Source: Prorocentrum cordatum
Taxonomy: Eukaryota; Sar; Dinophyceae; Prorocentrales; Prorocentraceae
DNA: 64,000 nucleotides
NCBI GenBank assembly: GCA_963575745.1
Contig: CAUYUJ010000348.1
Location: forward strand, 112,710 to 176,709
Direction: 5' to 3'
Numbering within the stretch: position 1 is the stretch's first letter; the number at the start of each line of letters is the position of its first letter. The notes beneath the pieces are model-generated. The model did not search any database, was not told the origin of the DNA, and was given only the letters and a program-made list of their open reading frames with translations. The position numbers were made by a program, and so were the translations under genes. This document shows positions 39,240-49,873 of the stretch, one piece after another.

Positions 39240-39760
39240 CGCTGCTGCCCTCGTCTCTCAACATGCGGCTAGCGATTCATCCGTGTTGGCAAGTCCAAGA
39301 GAGAGTGGCAGCGGCAGGTAGCGAGAACGCCCAGATGATGTTAGCAGGCTCTTGCAGGTTGCTACGCCGTCCTCCTCTCTGCCGATGGTCCACCAGCGCC
39401 AGAGCGCTGTGGAGTCTCTCACGCTGGCGGGCCAGGCTGCGGTTAGCAATTCTAGCCCCTCCAAAGTCACACAGGAGGCACTTCATTTTCAGGCTGGCAG
39501 CGCACTTAGCTATCGAAAGCCGTGGCTCTGAGACGCACCGCCCCCCCCAGCGTTCCATCCTTTGGAACTCTGAAACTCGAGAAGTCTTGACCCGTGCAAA
39601 CACAGATCGCTGGGTGATAGCATCGCGATGACTTGGCGGTATATGCTGATACAGTCGAGGTACGACCTGAAGGACCGCCAAATAAGGAACAAAGGGGCTT
39701 TCTGGCCACAGTGGGCCTAGGCCACAAGCAAATCCCGCGACATAAATCTAAGAAACGACC
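39240..39760. other. Unique island with a 134-codon minus-strand frame
   Basis: About 520 bp of balanced composition. A minus-strand frame (39277-39681) reads, in part, LKMKCLLCDFGGARIANRSL then ARQRERLHSALALVDHRQRG. No domain is recognised, the start is not an ATG in good context, and other frames overlap. It may be an exon or an old element fragment. Confidence 0.3.
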
Positions 39761-39864
39761 CCAATCCCCGATCCCCTTCCGAACCCAAAGCGGTCCTTAT
39801 TTCAGCGTCTTGGCTGTACTCCCCACCCCACCTTCCTCCCCAGACCACCGACTCGTGATTTGCT

Positions 39865-40230
39865 CAATACGTCGACACCCAGAGGTCTCGACCCGTTCCC
39901 TGGGATCGGTTCTTCCTCCTGAGCTGTTTTTTGACGGTCCCGAGGGCCCGGCGAGGGCCCCCAGAGGCCGAACGTAGCGACAAAAACCCGCCGTCGTGAT
40001 GTTTTCCAGGTGGTCTAGGTCCTCCTCTTCCCTCCTCCCAGGCATCCGGCTGCTCCAATGTTTCGATGCGTTGGCCACGGAGGTCTGGACCACTCCCCCA
40101 GGACGTTGTTTCGCCCCGAGTCGTTTTCTCACGGTTCCGAGGCCCAGCGAGGGCCCCCGGAGGCCGAAATCAGGCAAAAAACGCCGGCTCCAAATTTTTT
40201 GGAGCGTCGGATCTCTGGGCTCCTCCATCC
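39865..40230 (+). repeat. R5 repeat, two tandem copies
   Basis: Copy one (39865-39995) has CCCAGAGGTCTCGACCCGTT, GACGGTCCCGAGGGCCCGGC and CCCAGAGGCCGAACGTAGCG. Copy two (40045-40230) has GGAGGTCTGGACCACTCCCC, CACGGTTCCGAGGCCCAGCG and CCGGAGGCCGAAATCAGGCA. Copy two resembles the copy at 58050-58235. Confidence 0.8.
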
Positions 40231-40885
40231 TCCCTCCTCCTCTTCCTCCTGCTCCTCCTCCTCCTCCTCCTTCTCCTCCTCCTCCTCCTCCTCCTCCTCC
40301 TCCTCCTCCTCCTCCCTCCTCCTCCCCCCCTCCTCCTCCTCCTCCTCCGCCTCCTCCTTCCGCCTCCTCCTCCTCCTGTTCCTCCTCCCCGCTCCTATCT
40401 TATCCTATCCATCTCCTTGCATCATTATTAGCATTATCTTTATACTTATCCCCCCAACCTCCACCTCCTCCTCCTCCTCCTCCCCCTCCTCCTCCTCCTT
40501 ACCCTTATCCTTATCCTTTTATCCATATTCCTGATCCGTATCCTCATCAACCTCCTCCCTCCTCCTCCAGCACTTCTCCTCCTCCCCTCCTCCCCCTCCT
40601 CCTCCTGCCCTCCTCCTCCTCACTTATCATTATCATGATCCTTATCCTTATCCGTATCCTTATCTTCTCTTCCCCCTCTCATAATCCTCCTCCCTCCTCC
40701 TTCCTCCTCCTCCTCCTCCTCCCATCCTCCTCTGTTTGCCCTCCTCCCCCTCCTCCTCCCCGACTACTCCCCATCCTCTACCTCCTGGTTTCCTCCGTCT
40801 CCTCCTCCTCCTCATCATCATCCTCATCCTCATGCTCCCGCCTACTCTTTCTCCTCCTTCCCATCCTCTTCTTCCTCCTTCTCCT
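40225..40885. repeat. (TCC)n and (CCTTAT)n tracts
   Basis: TCC repeats are interspersed with the hexamer CCTTAT/ATCCTT. Confidence 0.93.
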
Positions 40886-41005
40886 CCATAGCCATGTTGG
40901 ATCAATATGTCTTTGTCCCTGGGGCAGAGAGTGGATACTCGAGTCCGAGACCAGAGCAGGAAGATTACGTGAGCTCCTGCTGGAGCAACGAGTCCTCATG
41001 GTCAT
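40886..41005. other. Short unique island with spliced-leader-like start
   Basis: CCATAGCCATGTTGGATCAA at the left matches the dinoflagellate spliced leader at 17 of 21 positions. About 100 bp of non-repeat sequence follows before (CCTTAT)n resumes. This may be a decayed retrocopy or chance. Confidence 0.25.
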
Positions 41006-41400
41006 TGTCCTTATCATTATACATATCACTATCCATAGCATTGTCCTTATCCTTATCCTTATCCTTATCCTCCTCAACCTCCTCATCCTTCTCCTCCCCC
41101 TCCTCCTCCTCCTCCTCCTCCTCCTCCTTCTCGTCCTCCCTATCAGCATCCTTATCCATATCCTTATCCTTTCCATTATGGTTATCCTCATCCTCTTCCT
41201 CCTCCTCATCATCATTTTCCTCCTCCTCCTCCGTATCCGTATCCTTGTCCGTACCCGTATCCTTAACCTTATCGTTATCCTTATCCTCCTCCTCCTCCTC
41301 CTCCCCCTCCTTATCCTTATCATCATCCTTATCCTCGTCCTTATCCTTGACCTTATCCTTATCATCCTCAACCTCCTCCTCCTCGTCCCCCTCCTCCTCC
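41006..41400. repeat. (CCTTAT)n and (TCC)n tracts
   Basis: TATCCTTATCCTTATCC blocks alternate with TCC runs up to the assembly gap. Confidence 0.93.
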
Positions 41401-41500
41401 NNNNNNNNNNNNNNNNNNNNNNNNNNNNNNNNNNNNNNNNNNNNNNNNNNNNNNNNNNNNNNNNNNNNNNNNNNNNNNNNNNNNNNNNNNNNNNNNNNNN
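41401..41500. other. Assembly gap (100 N)
   Basis: Exactly 100 N, the conventional size for a gap of unknown length. TCC repeats lie on the left and ATC repeats on the right, so the true repeat length is unknown. Confidence 0.99.
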
Positions 41501-41501
41501 C

Positions 41502-41536
<35 letters not shown>

Positions 41537-42002
41537 GCAGCATCAGCTTCATCAGCCCCTCCTCCTCCTCCTCCTCATCCTCCTCCTCCTCCTTAGCCTC
41601 ATCCTATCCTTATCCTCATCGTCATCAACCCCCTCCCCCTCCTCCTCCTCCTCCGCACCTCCTCCTCCTCCTCCTCCTCCTCCTCCTCCTCCTCCTCCTC
41701 CGCCCCTCCTCCCCCTCCTCCCCCCCCTCCTCCGCCTCCGCATCCTCTTCCTCCTCCTCCTTCTCCTTATCATTATCCTTATCAGTATCCTTATACATGT
41801 TCCCATCCTTATTCTTACCATTCTCCTCCTCGACCTCCTCCTCCTCCTCCTCCTCCTCCTCTTCTTCTTCTTCTTCTTCTTATTCTTATTCTTCTTATTA
41901 TTATGTTTCTTCTTCTTCTTCTTCTTCCTCCTCCTCCTCCTCCTCCTCCTCCTCCTCCTCCTCCTCCTCCTCCTCCTCCTCCTCCTCCTCCTCTTCCTCT
42001 TC
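41501..42002. repeat. (ATC)n, (TCC)n and (TTC)n tracts
   Basis: A short ATC block, then TCC, then TTCTTC and a final (TCC)n that forms the 3' border of LINE-1. Confidence 0.95.
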
Positions 42003-42322
42003 TGATGCACTGAAAGGTCCCGAGTCCACTCTAGGAGCAGAAAGAAACAAACGTTGGACGAAGGGCTGGGGCGGCGCCTACGGGGAAGAAGGAAGGCCGA
42101 GAGGAGGCGAGGAAAGAGGGAAGGAGAGCAGGCGCCACCGAAGCCCCCCCCCAAGCCCCCGCCGAGGCCCTTGTCTAGGGGCGTGGGTGTGTAGGAAAAG
42201 GGGGGGAGACCGCTGGCGCTGCCTTTGCCAGAAGATACAGACAACACGATATGTAACTGGTGTGAACCTTAACCCCAGCAGCCGTTCACTCCCTGTCTGG
42301 TTCGGAAGAAGAGGTCGCCCCC

Positions 42323-43309
42323 TTAGCACGCCTCTCTTTCCTCCTCTGGACGTGGGCGTGGGCCCAGCGGACCGCCTTCCATGAGTGCGAAGCGCGCTCT
42401 CTGAAGTGGCGCTCTCGCCCCTTCAGAGCGCGGTTCGTCGACTTGGGGATTGCAACCCTTATGCGCAGCCGCGACTCCGCAGTCTGCTGGGAGTGGTGCG
42501 GGCGCGGGCGCTTGACGCGCCCCCCCCTTCCCCTTCGCTGCCACCTTGAGCAGCCTGGGGGGCGGCGGCTTGGCGGGCTGCTGCGGCCTCCATGAGGACC
42601 ACTTCGCCGTCCCCGTGCCCTGCCACGGCGCCTTAGCCACCCTGCCCTGGGGCCGAGACTTGGGAGGGCCCTGCAGCCCACGGGGCTCCAGCGCCTGAAC
42701 AACCAACTCCTGCGCGCGGGGCAAGGAGGGTGGAAAATGAATAGGAGGACCCGAGAGCTTGGGGTCAGGAAGAGGAGGCGGTGCCGACCCTTTGGACGAC
42801 GGCTGCAGCACAGGCTTAGGGCTGGCTGAAGGGTTCGGGGCTGGCGGCCTCACAAGTCCTGGAAGTGCGGGGCCAGGGGGAACTGGGCCAGGAGAGGTAG
42901 GAAGAGGGCAGGCACGACGCTCGGCACGGGCCTCACGCGTGGCCCCCAAAGCCTCCTGCGGTGGGTCGAAGAGCTGACCACAGATGCTGCAAGACAGAAC
43001 GTCGCCCTCCTCCTCCTTGAACCTAGAGAGGTCGACCCAACCTCGGTCGGCAGCCCTAAATTGCGCGCGCCTGGCACGGGCTCGCCTGCCTGCTCTTCCC
43101 CATCGCACGCAGCGGCACTGTCGCGGCGCAGAGGGCCGGCAAGAGCTGGGAGCATGCCATGCCACGGCATCCCTGCGCCGTGACCCCTGCACTGGTGCAG
43201 GGGCCCTTCGGCGCAAACGCCTTACCTGGCATGGTGGGATGCAACGAGAGACCCTCCCTCCTGACTGCCCCACTGCTGCCCCGCTGCACCCCCCACCCCC
43301 CCACCCCAC
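42323..43309 (-). pseudogene. LINE-1 3' coding region with Cys pair
   Basis: A minus-strand frame of about 328 codons. It contains RGWVDLSRFKEEEGDVLSCS with SICGQLF (C-x2-C) and further Cys/His (EARAERRACPL), then a Pro-rich tail (PPGPALPGLVRPPAPNPSAS). It follows the RNase H domain as in LINE-3, whose tail also has Cys pairs. Probably the C-terminal nucleic-acid-binding part of the polyprotein, but this is inference. Confidence 0.4.
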
Positions 43310-43884
43310 ACGCTGCGGACGCTGCCCTGCCCAGGCGAACTAAACGGCCAGATCCTGCTAATCTTGGAAACCGTTCCTGGGAGGATACCCTTCCTACGCT
43401 TCCTGAGCGCACTGCTTATCTTCCTGGTGCAACCCCTGGGGTCAGTTAGCTTCTTGGAAGCCTCCACCGTGATTACAAAAGATACTAGGGGGCCCTGCAT
43501 CAAGCCAGCCGACGTATAAGGAATGATGAAGCCTTTTGTGCTGCTTGAGGACCTCCTCCATGGCTGGCAACATCGCCTGACGGCCAAACCTGGGCTTGCG
43601 GGAGACGATCCTCAGGCAGCTGATGCGGCGATACCTCTGATCATCCCAGACTGGCTGATGCTCCTCTACGAACGGCCTGGGCGCTGCTGGCCTTGGGTCC
43701 TTGGGTAGCTCTTGCAACTTCCCCCAGACATCCTCGGACATTGGCCAGGATCCCCAAATCTTACCGGCCCCGACCACGGCCTCCAGATGCAACTCATGCG
43801 CGGCAACATGCCCATCAACGACGTCAGGTGCTAGGCGGTGGATGCCTGCCCCCTGTCCTGAAAAGTAGTCCTCCGCTTTGTTCC
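43310..43884 (-). pseudogene. LINE-1 region between RNase H and 3' ORF
   Basis: The minus-strand frame 43442-43792 reads SEDVWGKLQELPKDPRPAAP and RFGRQAMLPAMEEVLKQHKR, protein-like but unassigned. It is in element order and therefore probably LINE coding sequence. Confidence 0.4.
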
Positions 43885-44372
43885 CTAAGATGTACCTCCG
43901 ACCTGCTCATCGATGCTGCCCTCCTCCTTCCTGTGGCCCTTGGTCTCAACTAGGCGTCGCCATTCCCCTCCTAGAGGCGCGCGACTGATGCGACGCCATG
44001 CTCTCGAGAAACGGGACCTCCCATCGATGTAGGTCTGGATGGATTTGCGGGTAAGCGCCGCGCAGTCCACAACATACTTGTTTGTAGAAGCTGCTCTTGC
44101 ATGGAGGACCGCCATCCGAAGAACCCCATGTTCGCCGTCAACGGCCGTCTGGTCTCCGAAAGACGGTAATCCACCGAGGATGGCGCGTTTGAGTGAGTTG
44201 TCGTCGAACCCGCTCTGGCTCGGCGGTGGATGTCGGGGTCAAGGCAGGAGCCATCCGCGAAGATCTCGCTATCCGGTCCGAACTCGAAAGGGGCACATGG
44301 CCCATTAGAATCAACGCAGCGGGTATCCCATGCTTCCAATCGAAGATCTAATTGGATTCTGGGCGGCCACAA
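43885..44372 (-). pseudogene. LINE-1 RNase H domain, frameshifted
   Basis: The minus-strand frame 43971-44372 has SEIFADGSCLDPD with the first catalytic Asp in the DGS motif. The frame 43885-44115 continues with KYVVDCAALTRKSIQTYIDG, SRFSRAWRRI and KGHRKEEGS, matching the third acidic residue and the His region. The two halves are in different frames, so a frameshift lies near 44100. Confidence 0.65.
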
Positions 44373-44439
44373 GTGCGAAAATTATCCAAGTGCGACCCTG
44401 CCTAGGAGTTGGAGCCCCTAGGCACGCAGCATTCGTAGC

Positions 44440-44975
44440 AACAGTAAAGCTGAGCTAAAGCTAAGCTAAAGCTAAAGCTAAGCTACAGTTAAGCTAAAGC
44501 TAAGCTAAAGCTAAGCTAACGCTAAGCTAAAGCTAAGCTGAAGCAAAGCTAAGGCTGCTAAGCAAATCTGAGCTAAAGCTAAGCTACATCTAAGCTAAAG
44601 CGCAGCTAAAGCTAAGCTAAAGCTAAGCTAAAGCTAAGCTAAAGCTAAGCTAAAGCTGAGCAGAAGCTTAGCTTTAGCTTTAGCTAAAGCTAAGCTAAAA
44701 CTAAGCTCAAGCTGAGAAAAAGCTAAGCTACAGACAAGCTAAAGCTAAGCCAAAGCTAAGCTCAAGCTAAGCTCAAGCAAAGCTAAAACTAAATCTAAAG
44801 CTAAAGCTAAAGCTACAGCTAAGCTACAGCTAAGCTAAAGGCTAAGCTAAAGGCTAAGCAAAAGGCTAAGCTAAAGCGTAAGCTAAACGCTAAGCTAAAC
44901 GCTAAGCTAAACGCTAAGCTAAAGCTAAGCTAAAGCTGAAGCTAAAACTAAAGCTACAGCTAACGCTAAAGCTCC
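44440..44975. repeat. AAGCTAAGCTA satellite
   Basis: About 530 bp of AGCTAA/AAGCTAAGCT units, period 5-11, including one internal inversion near 44668 (CTTAGCTTTAGCTTTAGCTA). It lies between the LINE-1 RNase H and connection regions and is unlike any other repeat in the window. Confidence 0.95.
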
Positions 44976-45070
44976 CAAGGGACAGGGGGAACCGCTCCCA
45001 GGGGACTGGGGGAACCGCCAGGGGCGCTTTCCACTGCCCGGCCCCTTTAAGCTAGAGAGTAAGGACCCTT

Positions 45071-45820
45071 CTAGGCAGAGCCTAGGTAGGGAACAAAAAG
45101 CTGAGTCTTCTGACGCATCTGCGACCATGTCCAATCCCATAGCCTTCTCCCTGAACTCCTTGCCACAAGAACAAGTCCATGATCGGTGATACTGGGCATC
45201 GGCTTCCTAGCAGTACGGGCATGTGGGTTGTAGATCATAGCCCCAGCCTGAGAGAACCTCACCTGAAATGAGAGAGCGTTCACGCCCCCTTCCTGGCCAT
45301 CTGGCAGAGGAAGGGCGGGGGAGGTGCACCCAGTTCGGTGCCGTCAACCTGGCGGGACTGCTGATCTTTCAAGTCGTCCGTAAAATGCTTGACGACGGTG
45401 ACTGGTGGAGTCTCCAGAATGTCAATGCTGGGGCCGGCTCTGGGGTGGAGAGTGGTCTGGTTGTCAAAGCACCAACCCGCTTCCTGAAGCCAGAGAAGCA
45501 TGTCGGATATGGGCCCTGCAGGGCGCCCTAGCCAAGAGGTGCTGGCCGACTCTTGGAACTTATGTTGCATTGCTCCGAACACAGACCTAAGCTCCTTAGC
45601 ATCTGGCCCATCTGCATGCATGCCGAGCTCTTCTCTCGCTGCCGTTGCTCCCCTCAAAAGTGCTGGATGCCAAGATGTTCGGGTCGGGAACTTCGTGCAC
45701 CTGCCACCAAATGTCCGCGCGATCCCCTTTCGATGGACACCCTGAAACAATCCTAGCCATTGAACGAAGCCTGTCTATCTCCGTGGGTGCGTAGCCATGG
45801 ACTTTGTCACCGTACATAAG
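45071..45820 (-). pseudogene. LINE-1 thumb/connection region
   Basis: In minus order are MYGDKVHGYAPTEIDRLRSM then ARIVSGC (45596-45817), typical of the post-palm segment of dinoflagellate LINEs. Next comes ATAAREELGMHADGPDAKEL (45280-45750) and RFSQAGAMIYNPHARTARKP (45071-45283). The frames differ, so it is broken. Confidence 0.55.
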
Positions 45821-45824
45821 TGCT

Positions 45825-46130
45825 GACCGAACACCAGGAGCAAAGAAACGGGCCCGATCCGAAGGTTTCTGACTTTCGATGCTCCGAAGTCGACAGAAGC
45901 GCGAGTAGGTCGTGACCCATCTGGCTTTCCCTGTCGAATTGCCTTCAGGGCGACGCTTGTGCTTTCCTGATCCGACGTCGATGCCTAGATGAGGCGCTGC
46001 AGGAACAGCGGCGCCTGCTACGTTGCCTTGAACTTCCTAAGCTCTCTTAAGCAACGGCCCTGAACTAGCTGTGATCGCAAGCTGATCAACTGCCAATTGG
46101 GAGGGGAAGAGCGGCCAGCGCCCACCTAAT
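45825..46130. other. LINE-1 interior, not resolved
   Basis: About 300 bp between the RT palm and the thumb. It should encode RT sequence by position, but no frame is readable. Confidence 0.4.
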
Positions 46131-46131
46131 C

Positions 46132-46941
46132 CTAGATCCAAACCACCAGAGAATATGAACACATTATTCTGGTGAAGGCCTCAGAGCTAAAAGTAATGCC
46201 ATCGATGTGGATGAATGCTGCAGCCTGCTCGTCAGTAGTTGACGAGACGCCCTCAAACATGGGCATGACATACATCTTAGCCGCTGTCGTAGCCGCCTCG
46301 GAACCGGCGACGGTGCCCTTGGAAGGATAGATACGTGGACCCACAACCCCATCCAGAAATATTCTTCGAGGGGTGGGATACTTGCGCAAAGCTAGGCGGG
46401 TGGCATGCAACGGGCACTGCAAGGCCTGGGAAACACGATGAAGCAAGTCGTGATCTAGGTTCTCATAGCACTGCTAAGTATCCCAGAGCATCGCCAGCGC
46501 GTTCATCCGATCTGCTACCCGTCCTTCTGCTCTGACTGCCGCTCGCCACGCGGTATCTTCCGCACTCCGCCCCCTGTTCACGCTGGACTGCGCCCCCCCC
46601 CCCCCCCCCCCATGCGTCCCCCCATTCCCTGGCGCCCCTGTTCCCCTCGCATCCTGGCAGACGCCGCAAAATGACCTATGGGTCGCCTGCCTGGCCCCTG
46701 GACCTCGCTTGCCAGAAGCGCGATAAGTTCCCGAACATGACGGGGCGGCGCGCTGACCATTTGAAAGATGCAAGAGCAGACGCATCATATACTGACCAGA
46801 TTCTGAGATGAGAGCGAAGAGTCGTGGATGAAACCCATCCGGGGTGCACGTCCTTTTTTTGAAAGCCTTGGAGGCCTCTGGATCGCGCCCGCGGTCGGCG
46901 GGGGGGGCGCTGGGGCGGGGGCTTGATTGACGAACCAACAA
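46132..46941 (-). pseudogene. LINE-1 reverse transcriptase palm
   Basis: One minus-strand frame, interrupted by TAG at 46474-46476, carries TCTPDGFHPRLFALISESGQ, then (after a local shift into 46578-46760) ELIALLASEVQGPGRRPIGH. It then has SAEDTAWRAAVRAEG, CYENLDHDLLHRV, LDGVVGPRIYPSKGTVAGSE and FIHIDGIT. The last is the catalytic Y/F-x-D-D box with the second Asp changed to Gly. The order matches the RT fingers and palm of non-LTR elements. The domain is inactive. Confidence 0.7.
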
Positions 46942-46944
46942 TAT

Positions 46945-47490
46945 TCCCCATCGTGTTCCTCCTTACCTTCCCAAGCTCCATTCCACTTCTTCAACTCATG
47001 CTCCCTCTTGGCGGTGAGGGGCGACGAGAAGCCGTGGCCCACTGGGTAGACGCTTGCTTCCCATTGCTTGCCTCCCTTGAGATGTGCGAAAACTTGCCTT
47101 CCAGAGTCTCGACGCGCATCTGAAGGTCGACTCTCCGGGAAGCCCCCCATCATGGATCGGGCGCAGACTGTCAGGCCTGCGTAGTAAGAAGGGAGGCCTC
47201 ACGAGAAGACGTCTTGAGAAAAGTCCCATGTTCCTTAAGAGCGCGTGCCAGAAGTCCTGCACCTCTTTTCAAAACTGCCGAAAGGGCCCTCCGCGCCTAG
47301 GTAGCATCGAAAGATGATGTGCCATATTGAAGCCCTCCGCCGACAGCCGCCCGCCGCTCTTGGCGATGCGACTACGAGGCTCGCCGCGCCTATTGATGGC
47401 CCGTGTCAAGGCTCTGTGAGGCACTACCTTGCTGTAGTGCTTAGCGGTGAAGAGTTGGACTAGGGGCTTCGTCTCGAATTTCACCGGGGT
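46945..47490 (-). pseudogene. LINE-1 EN-RT linker
   Basis: Minus frames give TKPLVQLFTAKHYSKVVPHR, ESTFRCASRLWK and KREHELKKWNGAWEGKEEHD in element order. The frame changes between pieces show decay. Confidence 0.45.
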
Positions 47491-47599
47491 GCCAGGCTGG
47501 AGCCCTCCGGGAGCTGACTGAGTGGCTTCCAGGATCTCGCCCCAGGCTCTGGCAGCCCAAGCCCCGTAGGAGTCAGTCAGAATCTGCGAACCCTGAAGC

Positions 47600-48505
47600 C
47601 GATGCTCCCCGGCTGCCGTCTACGTCGCCCCTGCGTCGCCCGCGCGGGTGGCCAAGAAGGCCTCGATAGGGCCGGCTATGTCTGGGCAATCGGGCGGCTC
47701 TCTGGGCGGCCCGACTGCAGCATTGCAATGAGCCACCTGGCATGGCCCTGGCACCGAGGGCAAGACATCCCTGATGGCTCGCTGCGCTGCGAGAGTGACT
47801 GCAGAGCGTGGGTGAGAGGCCGCATAGAGGTCAACCCCGATCGTGGGCGCCACTCTGTCGGGCTGGGCATAAACCAGGAAGCAGTCGATCTCGGTCCCGG
47901 CGTCCTGAACGCGGTAAGCGTGGGACTCTGGGGCACTGATGACCAGGTCCGAATCGTGAAGAGGAACGTGCTCTGACAGCACCGCGGGGTTCATATAGAA
48001 ATCCCCGCCAACGATACAAGGAAACCCGCGTCTCTTGATGTCGCCCCCAAGAGCCTTCAATATCCTGATGCTCTTCAGGCCCAATCCTACGCCGTCGTGC
48101 ATGTAGATAGCGCACAGTGCTAGTACCCCAAGCAGACGTTCTGAGAAAGCGTCTGACTAACCTAGCAGAGACCAGGGCAGGCGACGTGGTGGGCGAGTTC
48201 CAGATATCAAGATGCCGCTGAGCCAGAATAAAAAACTCCGCCTGAGGCATTGCCTGTATCTGGCTCGGTCGCAGTGACCCCGTAATGCTTCCAGCCTTTA
48301 GCTAGGAGTGTAGAGGCCACTGCAGCATAACTACCTTCTAACAGATTGTGCTCCTGAGTGTACACTATATCCCCTGGAACCTGCGGAACCAGCTCTGCAC
48401 TGGTGGCCCAGGAGTTCAGGTTGAGGGTGGCGCAGAGAAGAGAACGAATGCTACCCACGCTGCCGCAGCGCCCCTTCACCCACTGCAACTGCTGCGCCTG
48501 CTGCT
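47600..48505 (-). pseudogene. LINE-1 apurinic-like endonuclease, frameshifted
   Basis: The N-terminal half is at the end of the frame 48207-49499 (CATLNLNSWATSAELVPQVP, then DIVYTQEHNL with the catalytic Glu, and GGVFYSG). The C-terminal half is at 47620-48102 (IVGGDFYMNP for the GDFN motif, then GTEIDCFLVYAQP). The domain nicks target DNA to prime reverse transcription. A frameshift near 48150-48210 separates the halves. Confidence 0.65.
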
Positions 48506-48506
48506 C

Positions 48507-49499
48507 CCCCTCCTCCTGCACCTTTCCCATTGGCACCGCCGCCGAGCCCCCCGGCGCCTGCTGGATCAGCTCTACGATGGCTGGACGCCTGGCCTGTCTC
48601 TGCGGGACCTGATGCTGCTGCTGGTGCTGCTGCAGATGGCCCCTTCCTAAGACCAGGCTCTTTCTTGATATAGAGCTTCTGGGCCCCCTGTCGCGCTCCA
48701 GAGGCCAGGCAGATTTTTCGGATTTGCGCCAGGGGCTCTTTTCAATTCCCCTTCCATTGGTTCCCGAGGATCCCCTGGATCTCCTGGCCGCACTCCTCAT
48801 CAAGCTCCAGTTCCTCGTCCGAGTCCTCCACAGACCCTCCATCTGCGGCGATAGCTGCTGCTGCTGGGGAAGGTGCTGTTGAGACTGCCTCTGGCACTGC
48901 TGCTCCTCCTCCTGGACCTCCTCCCTCTGGAAGCTGGGGTGAGAGCGCGCCGAGGATCGAGAATAACTGCTGCTCACTCTGCCCTCTGAGACTCGGATCA
49001 TATACAAATTGCCCACTGCTTGCCTGAGGGCCCCCGCATAAGTGTCCCCCGTGGCCATAACTGGAGAGATAGCTGGACCCATCGATTCTTGACGCTTAGA
49101 GTGCACCTTGGAACGCGCCTCTGTGAGCTGGACCTGGGCTGCCTGCAGATCCTTACCCAATTTCGAACGCCACTCCGAATATACAGTGATAGCGCTTTCT
49201 GCTTCAATGATCTGGTCCTGAATCGTCTCAACCTCCCCTGCGAATTTCTTGACCTGCTTCTCAAACTTCTGGAGGATCGACGATGCCGAGGCCTGGGGCT
49301 CCTGGTGGGCCTTGTGGGCGGCCCAAGCCTGTACGAGAAGCCCTGAAGTTGCCTCGTCAAAACTGTGTCCTCCACTCCCCAACTGGAAGAGGTGGTGGAG
49401 GGAGTCGTGTGGGGAAGGGTTGGGGCGGTCGCAACGCCCACCACCCTTGGACCCACTCTCCTTTGGACGCCCCCCCTCGGGGGCCACGTGGCCCCCCAA
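48507..49499 (-). pseudogene. LINE-1 ORF1-like coiled-coil region
   Basis: A minus-strand frame encodes a clear coiled coil (ILQKFEKQVKKFAGEVETIQ, QIIEAESAITVYSEWRSKLG, KDLQAAQVQLTEARSKVHSK). A Gln-rich stretch follows before the endonuclease. LINE-3 has a comparable helix after its zinc finger. It probably mediates RNA packaging or multimerisation. Confidence 0.55.
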
Positions 49500-49873
49500 A
49501 GCAGACGGTGCTCGGTCATTCCGTCCCTTGCCTTTCCCGCGGCCCTTGGCCCAGGGAGGTGGTTTCTCGCGTCAATCCCCTCCATCTGCTGCTGGCTGGG
49601 GTGGACGAGCAGGACGGCCATAAAGAGCACCACAATGATACCAGAACTTGTTGTGCTCCTGGTTTTTGTTTGCAGCCGGAGCGGCCGCATGGATGACCGA
49701 ACGCTTTTGGTTGGGGGCCCCACTGGGACCCACGGCCATTCCCCTTCCCCATTGGGACCTCGAGCCTCGGGTCCTGAGCACCCGCGGCAATGGCGCCACG
49801 GAGGCGCGAACGGCCGAAGGAAGCCATACCTTTTCGCTCCTGAGCCGAGGATGGGAAGTTAAGGAGAATGCCC
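49500..49873 (-). pseudogene. LINE-1 5' end coding start, decayed
   Basis: After the spliced leader (minus sense) the first ATG is at 49827 (MASFGRSRLRGAIAAGAQ). The reading continues in pieces with a GKGNGRGSQWG-like stretch, and another frame contains NKFWYHCGALYG, perhaps the remains of a zinc finger. No single intact frame joins the coiled-coil region. Confidence 0.45.

Noticed and set aside
44440-44975. Telomere-like repeat
   Set aside because: The unit is AGCTAA-type, not the TTTAGGG expected for dinoflagellate telomeres, and it lies inside a LINE.
45785-45805. Spliced-leader-like GCGTAGCCATGG
   Set aside because: Only the first ten or so bases agree, and the site is internal to the LINE-1 thumb coding region.
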